Of a DNA stretch of 64,000 bases, positions 33,518 to 41,509 are shown in pieces. Position 1 is the stretch's first letter. Each line of letters opens with the position of its first letter. Below the pieces are notes generated by a model. That model had not been told where the DNA came from and searched no databases. It saw only the letters and a program-made list of their open reading frames with translations. The stretch spans positions 1 through 64,000 of the forward strand of contig NZ_FUZE01000023.1 in assembly GCF_900168205.1 (NCBI RefSeq), written 5' to 3'. The DNA is from Chryseobacterium balustinum (lineage in GTDB: Bacteria > Bacteroidota > Bacteroidia > Flavobacteriales > Weeksellaceae). The translations under genes and the position numbers were made by a program.

Positions 33518-34963
33518 ATGGATTTTTCAAACCTTAAACTCATCGTACGAAAAACCAGGCAGGATCTCTTCAGAGAGAAACGAAACCTGCTGATTGCAAT
33601 AGCGGTCATTCTCTTCTGCTTTCTCAGTATAGCAATTGGATTTACAAAATACAGTGAAAACTTTTCGGATATTAAAGAATACAGAAAAGAAACCAGAGAG
33701 AATTGGGAACACAGACCCGATAAACATCCACACCGAATGGCGCATTACGGTTATCTCATATTCAGGATAGGCCATCCCTTGACCATCTTTGATACGGGAT
33801 TGGATGATTACCTTGGAAATGTAATTTTCCTTGAAGCCCATAAACAAAATACTGCCAATCTATCGGAAGCAGGCAGTTCAGGTGTTCTGGTGCGTTTTGG
33901 AACATTCAGCTGTGCATTCATCCTACAAACTATTGTTCCGATCATTATTATTTTTTTAGGTTTCGGACTTGTTGTTCAGGAACGGGAAAATGCAACATTA
34001 AAAATCCTCAATGTTCAAGGTGCATCAGCGCGAGATATTTTGTGGGGGAAAATTCTTGGTTTGTGGCAATTTTCCTTATTATTTTTAATTCCTGTTGTAC
34101 CCGTTGTTTTTTTAGCAGCTTTGCTGTCTGAAACCACCACCGCAGCAGATATCCTAATGCGTTTAGCACTCATACTTCCTGCGTATACGATCTACTATTT
34201 TTTCTTTAGCACTTTAACGGTCTTGATTTCAGCAAATAGCAAAAACACATCAGCATCTTTGATCAGTCTTATTGGATGTTGGCTGATTTTAGTAATTTTC
34301 TTACCAAAAGGAATTCAGTTTGCTTCACAAAATTTGTATCCGACACCTTCACGAATCGCTTTTGAAACACAAGTGGAAAAACATGTTTTAAAGGTCGGTG
34401 ACAGTCATAATCCTAATGATCCCCATTTTAAACACATCAAAGATTCGCTTCTTGCCAGATACCATGTGAAAACTACTGATGAACTCCCTATCAATTATAG
34501 TGGACTCGTGATGAAAGAAGGAGAAAAAATCAGTTCAAAAATATATGAAAGCCATTTGGAAAAGCTTCAGATACAATATAAAAAGCAACAGAGAATTGGT
34601 GAAATCTTAGGATTTATTAATCCGGTCACGGCCATCAAAAATCTTTCAATGACTGCAGCAGGAACTGATTATTATGCCTACCAAAATTTTCAAAAACAAG
34701 CTGAAGAATACCGCTATAAGCTCGCTCAGAACATGAACGATTTACAGATTGAAAATATCAGCAATAGTCAACCTTCGAAAGGTGAAAAACCAGCGACCGT
34801 CAGCAGCGAAGAATGGAAACAGTTTCCTGATTTCAAATATGAATTTACCAGCTTAAAAGAAAGTATCTGGCAGCAGATCACCACACTTGCAGCCGTCTTA
34901 TTTTGGCTATTAATCTGTGTAGCGATGATAGAACTGAGTGCTAAACATTTAAAATTAATATAA
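33518..34963 (+). CDS. ABC-2 type permease, DUF3526 family (subunit 1)
   Basis: 481 residues, with an N-terminal membrane segment (about 22-40), a periplasmic loop, then a block of about five segments (residues 125-270), a large periplasmic domain and a last segment near the C-terminus (LWLLICVAMIEL). The motif QERENATLKILNVQGASARDILWGKILGLW matches the permeases of Nos-type and GldF-type ABC-2 exporters, family DUF3526. It overlaps the second permease by one base (ATGA), so the two subunits are made in equal amounts. Confidence 0.85.
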   Translation: MDFSNLKLIVRKTRQDLFREKRNLLIAIAVILFCFLSIAIGFTKYSENFSDIKEYRKETRENWEHRPDKHPHRMAHYGYLIFRIGHPLTIFDTGLDDYLGNVIFLEAHKQNTANLSEAGSSGVLVRFGTFSCAFILQTIVPIIIIFLGFGLVVQERENATLKILNVQGASARDILWGKILGLWQFSLLFLIPVVPVVFLAALLSETTTAADILMRLALILPAYTIYYFFFSTLTVLISANSKNTSASLISLIGCWLILVIFLPKGIQFASQNLYPTPSRIAFETQVEKHVLKVGDSHNPNDPHFKHIKDSLLARYHVKTTDELPINYSGLVMKEGEKISSKIYESHLEKLQIQYKKQQRIGEILGFINPVTAIKNLSMTAAGTDYYAYQNFQKQAEEYRYKLAQNMNDLQIENISNSQPSKGEKPATVSSEEWKQFPDFKYEFTSLKESIWQQITTLAAVLFWLLICVAMIELSAKHLKLI

Positions 34964-36309
34964 TGAACCATTACTTATATAAACAGTTTTACAGAAACAA
35001 GTCCTATCTTATATGTTTAATCATATTATTTCTTGCCGGACTCAGTTCTATGTACACTGGGAAAAAGTTCCTGGATAAAAATGAGGACATCATTAACAAA
35101 AGTGCCCGTTATCAAAAAGAAAGTCTCGAAAAAAATATAGCTGCACACAGCGATAATTTAGGCCTTCTTCTCTATTACGTAAAATTTAATCTTGTCAATG
35201 AAACGCCAAAACTCTCTGCCCTAAACATTGGACTGAGAGACTTAAAGCCTTCCATACAGGGTGTCACTATTCGTAATTTGGAAGAACAGAAGAACAATTC
35301 TGACTTTTTCAATCCTGCCAATGCAGCGGTAGGAAATTTCGACTTTACTTTTGTACTTGTCTTTTTATTTCCGTTGGTGATCATTGCATTTTGTTTCAAT
35401 CTCATTTCCGAAGACCAGGAAAAAGGAACATGGAAGCTGCTTTCCGTTCAAAGCATTAATCTCCGGAAACTGATTGATGCAAAAATTATGATAAGATGTA
35501 TTGTGATTGTTGCATTATATTTTTTAATGCTGATCATAGCGGCAGTGTTCATCAAAATTCCTGTTGATATGCCTTTCATCATCTTTATTATTTCAGGATT
35601 GCTTTATATTCTTTTCTGGTTCGTACTCTGCCGATGGATCATTGGTTTCCAAAAATCATCTGCGTCGAATGCACTTACTCTCATCATCTTTTGGATTGGA
35701 ATGAATTTTATCATTCCAATGACAGGAAATATGATGATCCAAAAAATATATCCTGTCAATGAAGGTCTGAAAGCACAAATTGAACAAAGGGAGGGTTACC
35801 ACAACAAATGGGATGAAGCAAAGGCACCAACGATGCAGAAGTTTTATTCCATCTACCCTCAGTTCAGCAAATATAAAGTGGACGAAAATGTATCTTCCTC
35901 TTATGTGTGGTATTATGCCATGCAACATCTTGGTGATGTTGAATCGCAAAAATCATCTAAGCAATATCATATAAAAATGCAAAGCAGAAATGACGCTTCG
36001 GTATATTTGGGATACCTCTTCCCTACTATTCACACCCAGCTTGTACAAAGTCAGCTTGCCAAAACCGGTATGGAAAATCAACTTCATTATACAGATAGCT
36101 TACGCGCATTTCATGAAAAACAAAGACTGTTTTTTTATCCATATATCTTCTCGGAGCAAAATGCTGATGTCATTGATTGGAGCCAGCAAACGGTTGAAAT
36201 TTTTAATGATGCTGAAAAAACAAATCTTTTACAGGTGCTCTTACCTTACTTCATTTTAATAACACTCTTCATTATTCTTTCACAACAAAAATTCAGAAAA
36301 CTATGCTAA
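34963..36309 (+). CDS. ABC-2 type permease, DUF3526 family (subunit 2)
   Basis: 448 residues with the same plan as the preceding protein: one N-terminal membrane segment, a membrane block with FCFNLISEDQEKGTWKLLSVQSINLRKLIDAKI, a long periplasmic domain and a terminal segment (YFILITLFIILSQQ). The two proteins are divergent paralogues and likely form a heterodimeric channel powered by the next gene. It overlaps the ATPase gene by seven bases. Confidence 0.85.
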   Translation: MNHYLYKQFYRNKSYLICLIILFLAGLSSMYTGKKFLDKNEDIINKSARYQKESLEKNIAAHSDNLGLLLYYVKFNLVNETPKLSALNIGLRDLKPSIQGVTIRNLEEQKNNSDFFNPANAAVGNFDFTFVLVFLFPLVIIAFCFNLISEDQEKGTWKLLSVQSINLRKLIDAKIMIRCIVIVALYFLMLIIAAVFIKIPVDMPFIIFIISGLLYILFWFVLCRWIIGFQKSSASNALTLIIFWIGMNFIIPMTGNMMIQKIYPVNEGLKAQIEQREGYHNKWDEAKAPTMQKFYSIYPQFSKYKVDENVSSSYVWYYAMQHLGDVESQKSSKQYHIKMQSRNDASVYLGYLFPTIHTQLVQSQLAKTGMENQLHYTDSLRAFHEKQRLFFYPYIFSEQNADVIDWSQQTVEIFNDAEKTNLLQVLLPYFILITLFIILSQQKFRKLC

Positions 36310-36998
36310 AAACAATCAATCTTCATAAAAAATATAACGACTTTACAGCACTAAAGTCCCTTAATCTTGAAATTCAGGAAGGTGAGATCTTTGCACTTCT
36401 CGGACAGAACGGTGCCGGAAAAAGCACAACAATCAACATACTTTTAGGCTTAATTCAATCCACATCAGGAGACGCCTTTATTAATAATATTTCAGTCAAA
36501 AAAGAACCTCAGAAAATTAAAAAGCATCTTGCTTATATTCCTGAGACCGTATTGCTATACCCCAATTTGACAGGAATTGAGAATCTAGATTTTTTCTCTA
36601 AAATTGCAGGTTTTAATTACTCTAAGAATGAGCTTTCTGAATTGCTGCAACGAACAGGATTACAGGAAGCAGCACACAATCAACTTTTGGGAGGTTATTC
36701 CAAGGGAATGCGTCAAAAGGTGGGGATAGCGATAGCTCTGGCGAAGGATGCAAAAGTTCTTCTTCTCGATGAACCCACAAGTGGGCTTGATCCTATTGCC
36801 ACAGCTGAATTCACTGAAATAATTAGTGAATTAGGTAAAGAAGGACGTACCATTTTAATGGCAACACACGATATATTTAATGCAGCAAGTGTGGCCACAA
36901 ATATTGGCATTATGCGTCAGGGAGAATTGGTACAGAATGTACCCTCGAAAGCCTTCAGTGCTGAAGAATTGCAGGAATTATATCTCAAGACTATTTAA
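36303..36998 (+). CDS. ABC transporter ATP-binding protein
   Basis: 231 residues with Walker A GQNGAGKST (about 34-42), Q-loop, signature motif YSKGMRQKVGIA, Walker B VLLLDEPTSGLDP and switch His in MATHD. It is of the export type (NosF/CcmA-like). It drives the two DUF3526 permeases encoded just upstream. The order receptor, permease, permease, ATPase with overlaps indicates one operon. Confidence 0.93.
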   Translation: MLKTINLHKKYNDFTALKSLNLEIQEGEIFALLGQNGAGKSTTINILLGLIQSTSGDAFINNISVKKEPQKIKKHLAYIPETVLLYPNLTGIENLDFFSKIAGFNYSKNELSELLQRTGLQEAAHNQLLGGYSKGMRQKVGIAIALAKDAKVLLLDEPTSGLDPIATAEFTEIISELGKEGRTILMATHDIFNAASVATNIGIMRQGELVQNVPSKAFSAEELQELYLKTI

Positions 36999-37094
36999 AT
37001 GATAAATATATACTTGAATTTAGGAACTTTTATAAAGGCAACATCGAAAAACTCAAAAAAGTCATACATATTAATAAATATATATTTTAAACCT

Positions 37095-37856
37095 ATGAAA
37101 TTATCTTTAACATTCAGCTTACTATTGGTAAGCCTTTTTCACCAAGCCCAATCGATCTGTACAAGTAATCTTGGAGGTGATATTGACCCAGCTTTCATTA
37201 CTTTTAAAATTGAAAGTACTGCATTGGATCATAATACTTTTTCAGGATTAACTGCATTTTACCACGAATATCCTGCCAATGGAAATACAACCGCACAACT
37301 CACGGCAGGTCAGTCGTATAATTTGTATACTTCTACATCTTCCGAAGCCATTATTGGGGTATGGCTTGATTACAATAACAACAATGTTTTCGAACCCAAT
37401 GAGTTTACCGTATTGGTCAATTCTATGAATACCCAGAACATCACTTCTTTGGCTATACCGGCAACTGCCCCATCCGGAAGTATTAAAATGAGAATAAGAA
37501 CAAGGGCTTATGGAAGCACAATATCTGGAAATAATGCTTGCAGTAGTTTCGGTTCCGGCGAAACGCGAGATTATACTGTTGAAATTATCAATAACAATCT
37601 TTCGGTAAATGAAATGCCCAAGGATATGGATCTCAAATATTATCCTAATCCCGTTCATAGCGATTTAAATATATCATCGAACAAAAGTATTACAGGATAT
37701 AAGGTGTATGATATTGCAGGAAAACTACTTTTAGACAAAGACCTAACAGAAGAAAAAAATATCAAATTAGATTTTTTACATTTTCCCGCTGGAAGCTATT
37801 TGGTTACTTTAACATTTAAGGATGGTTTTAAAACACTGAAGATTTTGAAAAAGTAA
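37095..37856 (+). CDS. T9SS cargo protein with GEVED domain
   Basis: 253 residues from ATG 37095, where a signal peptide (MKLSLTFSLLLVSLFHQAQ) begins; the longer frame from 36999 is ignored. Residues about 70-170 hold a GEVED domain (WLDYNNNNVFEPNEF, and GETRDYTVEI), a beta-sandwich found in secreted adhesins and enzymes. The last 75 residues are a type A T9SS sorting domain (YYPNPVHSDLNISS through GSYLVTLTFKDGFKTLKILKK). It is exported to the surface. No catalytic domain is seen. Confidence 0.85.
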   Translation: MKLSLTFSLLLVSLFHQAQSICTSNLGGDIDPAFITFKIESTALDHNTFSGLTAFYHEYPANGNTTAQLTAGQSYNLYTSTSSEAIIGVWLDYNNNNVFEPNEFTVLVNSMNTQNITSLAIPATAPSGSIKMRIRTRAYGSTISGNNACSSFGSGETRDYTVEIINNNLSVNEMPKDMDLKYYPNPVHSDLNISSNKSITGYKVYDIAGKLLLDKDLTEEKNIKLDFLHFPAGSYLVTLTFKDGFKTLKILKK

Positions 37857-38151
37857 CTGTGTGAACAATATACATATAACAATCTTGTGTCTTATTTCTT
37901 AAGTAATAAAAATAATAATTAATCTATTTCGATAAAAGCTTATGAAGTGAAAATAACATTTTTGTAATGTACTATTGATTATTTTGAACAAGTAAATAAA
38001 CAAAACCAGCTGATTTCGGAGAGCTTCAAGTTTCATAGGAAGGAACCAGATCAGCTGTTTTATACCAAGAGAAGAAGGATGATTAAAATTTCAATGAACT
38101 TCAAGACGTTTCTAACTTTTTAAGGGGATTATCATTCAGGCTTGCAAAAAG
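37857..38151. other. Convergent intergenic region
   Basis: Contains no gene. A pair AGCTGAT (about 38009) and ATCAGCT (about 38050) could form a weak stem with a long loop between the convergent genes; I do not consider it proven as a terminator. Confidence 0.35.
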
Positions 38152-39582
38152 TCACTGTGATTTATTAAGCACCTTACAGGCAAAAAATCTATTTTTTTTG
38201 ATTTTCATGAACGTTACTGAAAGTGAAGCCAATAGAAATAAAAATCCAGCCAGCATAATTGCGTTTGAAGGATTACTACCTAGAAGATTCTTGTAGATAA
38301 AACCAAATGAAACAGTCTGTATTAACATAGGAATAACAATCATCATATTGATAACCCCCATGTAAACACCTCTTTTTTCTGCAGGTATTGAAGGAGAAAC
38401 CATTGAATAAGGCAATCCCATCATTGCAGCCCAGCCAATTCCAAAAAGAACCATCGGTAATAATATTAAATATTCATTATTGATGAACGGTAAAATCATC
38501 AGGGCAATTCCTGTAGCAAAAAGACAAAAAACATACACATTTTTCGAAGAGTATTTTAGTGCCAAAGGAATGAGTAGCAACGCTGAAATCATGGTGATGA
38601 AATTATAAAAACCATTCATCAGTCCCGTCTGACCTACAGCCTTTTCTACCAAATAAAGAATGTTTTTAGCCCAAGACATGTCATTCTGTGATACTGAAAG
38701 TCCATTTTTTGAAAGTTCAATAAAATAATTTGCCTTTTGTTCATCATTCTCAGAAACATGATATAAAGTCTGTTTAATCATCGGCGTTGCAAACTGCCAG
38801 TAACAGAAAAGCGCATACCACTGAAACAAATAAACCAGTGCCAACTGCCAAAGTATTCTCGGCATTTTTATAATAGCCGTAAAAATATCAACGAAAGGTG
38901 TGAAAATCGTATTATTTTCTTTATCTGCATTTAGCTTAATCAGTTCTTCCTCGGTAGGAGGAATTTCGGGGGTTTTATAAACCGACCATACCACGGATGC
39001 AATCGAACAGAAAGATCCTAAGAAAAACGAATAATAAACCCATGCAGGGATACCTCCTGATTCAGAACTTCCGCCAAAATATTTTTGAAAAACAAACAGA
39101 GAGAGGTTAGCCAGCGTAATTCCGCCACCTACAAATAAACTTTGCATCTGAAAACCATAAGTTTGCTGCTCCTCTGGAAGTTTATCTCCGATAAAAGCTC
39201 TGTAAGGCTCCATTGCTGTATTGTTTGCGGCATCCAAAATCCATAATAATCCTACTGCCATCCATATCGAGGAACTGAATGGAAAAATAAACAATGCCAA
39301 ACTGCAAAATATAGCACCCAACAAAAAGAAAGGTTTTCTACGCCCCCATTTTACACTCCACGTTTTGTCGCTTATCGCTCCGATCAAAGGCTGAATCAAT
39401 AATCCTGTGACAGGACCAGCCAAATTAAGAATAGGAAGCTGATCTGCATGAGCCCCCAAGAAGGAATATAAAGGATTTACAGCGGTCTGTTGAAGCCCAA
39501 AACTGTACTGAATCCCGAAAAAACCGACATTCATATTCCAGATCTGCCAAAAACTGAGCTTAGGAATTATTTTCTTATTCAT
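38152..39582 (-). CDS. MFS transporter of the sucrose/glycoside (GPH/SUT-like) type
   Basis: 476 residues with 12 membrane segments. Family features: QYSFGLQQTAVNPLYSFLGA, GPVTGLLIQPLIGAISDKTWSVKWGRRKPFFLLGA (the loop 2-3 motif with the RRKP form typical of plant SUT and bacterial GPH-like sugar porters), and AANNTAMEPYRAFIGD. It imports a disaccharide by proton symport. It is the last gene of a LacI-controlled cluster with a GH100-like hydrolase, so sucrose or a similar glucoside is the likely cargo. Confidence 0.85.
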   Translation of the reverse strand: MNKKIIPKLSFWQIWNMNVGFFGIQYSFGLQQTAVNPLYSFLGAHADQLPILNLAGPVTGLLIQPLIGAISDKTWSVKWGRRKPFFLLGAIFCSLALFIFPFSSSIWMAVGLLWILDAANNTAMEPYRAFIGDKLPEEQQTYGFQMQSLFVGGGITLANLSLFVFQKYFGGSSESGGIPAWVYYSFFLGSFCSIASVVWSVYKTPEIPPTEEELIKLNADKENNTIFTPFVDIFTAIIKMPRILWQLALVYLFQWYALFCYWQFATPMIKQTLYHVSENDEQKANYFIELSKNGLSVSQNDMSWAKNILYLVEKAVGQTGLMNGFYNFITMISALLLIPLALKYSSKNVYVFCLFATGIALMILPFINNEYLILLPMVLFGIGWAAMMGLPYSMVSPSIPAEKRGVYMGVINMMIVIPMLIQTVSFGFIYKNLLGSNPSNAIMLAGFLFLLASLSVTFMKIKKNRFFACKVLNKSQ

Positions 39583-39585
39583 GAT

Positions 39586-40224
39586 TTATGGCTTTACAAT
39601 TTGGTAATTTTTTCCAAGCAAGATATCTGCCTTATATTTGAATTGGCGAATGATCTGATGCTCAATATCCAGAACCTTCTCCACAAAATCACTCTGCTCA
39701 TCACGGTTTCTTTTCATTCGGTTTTCATAAGTATCCTTATAATTGCGATCGATAAAAATACTGAAATCAAAGTCTTCAATGCTCAATACATAAGTACCTT
39801 CAATAATTAGAACCTGAACGTCTTTAGTATCCAAAATTTCCTGAGAAACAGAGTTGTTCTGATAATGCACCAAAGGTTTTTCAATAGAATATTTTCCACT
39901 TTTAAATTCATTAATATTTTCCTGAATCACAACTAAATTGACTTCGTGCATCCCAACATTGTCCAGACTTTTCTGTCTGTTCTCGTGGTTGGTTTTCGGC
40001 GGAAATTTAAAGTAATCATCCATCTGAATGACTAAGCTTTTTATACCATTTTCTTCCAAAACCTTTTTCAAAGCAAAAGCAGTGACCGATTTTCCACTAC
40101 CACTTTCACCGCATATTCCAACAGCCCATTTTTTAGTATGACTATTATTTTGTTTTAAAATTTCGTAAATATTTTCAGCAGTAGTCAAATGCTTCTCTTC
40201 CAAATTAATTACATCTCCGATCAT
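39586..40224 (-). CDS. Uridine-kinase-like P-loop kinase
   Basis: 212 residues. Walker A GESGSGKS at about 39-46, the acidic MDDYF motif (about 67), and the IIEGTYVL strand are those of the uridine kinase/phosphoribulokinase superfamily. A lid region with RNYKDTYENRMKRNRDEQ follows. In a sugar cluster such enzymes may phosphorylate a sugar (fructose, for example) rather than a nucleoside. It ends 3 bp before the MFS start. The substrate is inferred from context only. Confidence 0.8.
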   Translation of the reverse strand: MIGDVINLEEKHLTTAENIYEILKQNNSHTKKWAVGICGESGSGKSVTAFALKKVLEENGIKSLVIQMDDYFKFPPKTNHENRQKSLDNVGMHEVNLVVIQENINEFKSGKYSIEKPLVHYQNNSVSQEILDTKDVQVLIIEGTYVLSIEDFDFSIFIDRNYKDTYENRMKRNRDEQSDFVEKVLDIEHQIIRQFKYKADILLGKNYQIVKP

Positions 40225-40279
40225 CTTTAATATCTTTTAAAATAAATAGTTTTTGTTTACACTTGATTGTTCTTTCTCT

Positions 40280-41401
40280 CTACATCTTCATTAGAAGATA
40301 GCCGGAAGCAGAAAAGCACAATTGATCTGTTCCTGAAGGAATCAACTGATCCGTAGAATAATACTCTTTGAAACTTGAGCCCTTTTCTGTCAGAAGATTT
40401 TCATATTGGCTGAGAATTTTTTCGGGAATTTTATCATATCCTCTTTTCTTCAATCCGAGCGAAAGCCAACCGAGGTAGATAGGCCACGAACCTCCGTTGT
40501 GGAATTGATACGGATGATTTTTGAAATCATAGCTGTAGTTATTTTCCAATAAATTCCAATCAGCATCCTTTGGAAATATAATCGGATAAAAAACTGGAAG
40601 CATCCAATGCTTAAACTCTTTACTCAATTGTTCTAAAAACTGATTAAAACCATCCATATCTATATCAAATCCCAGAAAGATCGCTAAAGCATTTCCTGCC
40701 AGGTCAAAGCGTTCGTCATAGCCGTTGGCATTAAGGGATGCCCAGAAGTAAGGTTTTTCTTTGGCTTTCTGATAGGCAGTTTGATGATATTTGCTTTCAT
40801 CAGAACTATTCTTTCTGAAATTATTTTCAATCAGTTTTTTTATTGTTTCGGCAAGAGATTTAAGATTTTCGTCTACATATAATTCCGCTGTATTTTTAAG
40901 AGCCCAATACCTAAGAACATTGTCATACAAAACATATCCAGATGTAACATATTCGTCTGCCCAATTTCCACCTAACGGACTGTACAAAAGGCCTCGCTGA
41001 TTAAATTCCCATGTTTTCAGACATGAAAATGCCTTATAAATTTTATCCTTCAAAGTTTCTTTCAGGACTTCGTCTTTAGAATATGCAATATATTCACAAG
41101 CTCCGATGATCCACCAGATTGTTGCATCTGTTCTCCCGACAAGCGTCCCATAACTTGCTTTATCTCCATAAACATTGGATGGAATCTGTCCGTTCTCCCA
41201 CTGATGATCTGCAAGGGTTATTATTGATCTTTCTAAACCATCAACGATCATTTCGTTTTTGATTAAAATCCCCGTAATTCCTGTCATCATGGAATCTCTT
41301 GACCAGACTCTCGCATAATTGTCTTTCTTTTCAGAAGATGCAAGAATGCCCTGATCTGAAATTGCCTGCTCGATGACGTTTATGGCTTTTTTTGTAAACA
41401 T
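40280..41401 (-). CDS. GH100-like (neutral invertase/glucosidase type) glycoside hydrolase
   Basis: 373 residues, an (alpha/alpha)6 barrel. The motifs WSRDSM (Asp36) and HNGGSWP (residues 301-307) are hallmarks of GH100 neutral/alkaline invertases and their amylo-glucosidase relatives; ENGQIPSN and TDATIWWI are also typical. No signal peptide: it works in the cytosol. It is shorter than plant GH100 enzymes (about 450-550). With an SUT-like transporter beside it, intracellular hydrolysis of sucrose or a related sugar is the best reading. Confidence 0.75.
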   Translation of the reverse strand: MFTKKAINVIEQAISDQGILASSEKKDNYARVWSRDSMMTGITGILIKNEMIVDGLERSIITLADHQWENGQIPSNVYGDKASYGTLVGRTDATIWWIIGACEYIAYSKDEVLKETLKDKIYKAFSCLKTWEFNQRGLLYSPLGGNWADEYVTSGYVLYDNVLRYWALKNTAELYVDENLKSLAETIKKLIENNFRKNSSDESKYHQTAYQKAKEKPYFWASLNANGYDERFDLAGNALAIFLGFDIDMDGFNQFLEQLSKEFKHWMLPVFYPIIFPKDADWNLLENNYSYDFKNHPYQFHNGGSWPIYLGWLSLGLKKRGYDKIPEKILSQYENLLTEKGSSFKEYYSTDQLIPSGTDQLCFSASGYLLMKM

Positions 41402-41424
41402 ATTTTTTTATATCATTTGATTAA

Positions 41425-41457
41425 GTAAACTAACAGTAAAGCATGCTGTTAGTTTAC
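41425..41457 (-). terminator. Hairpin between receptor and hydrolase genes
   Basis: Perfect 12-bp arms GTAAACTAACAG and CTGTTAGTTTAC with a 9-nt loop. No T-run follows on the minus strand, so it may be a partial terminator or mRNA-stability element that lowers or separates expression of the cytosolic genes from the receptor gene. Confidence 0.6.
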
Positions 41458-41509
41458 CATTTAATTCATTACTTCTGATAAGATTTAATCAAGATCTGAA
41501 AACTTGTTA

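Noticed and set aside
37248..37658. 136-codon minus-strand frame inside the GEVED/T9SS gene
   Set aside because: Antisense to a gene with clear signal peptide and sorting domain.
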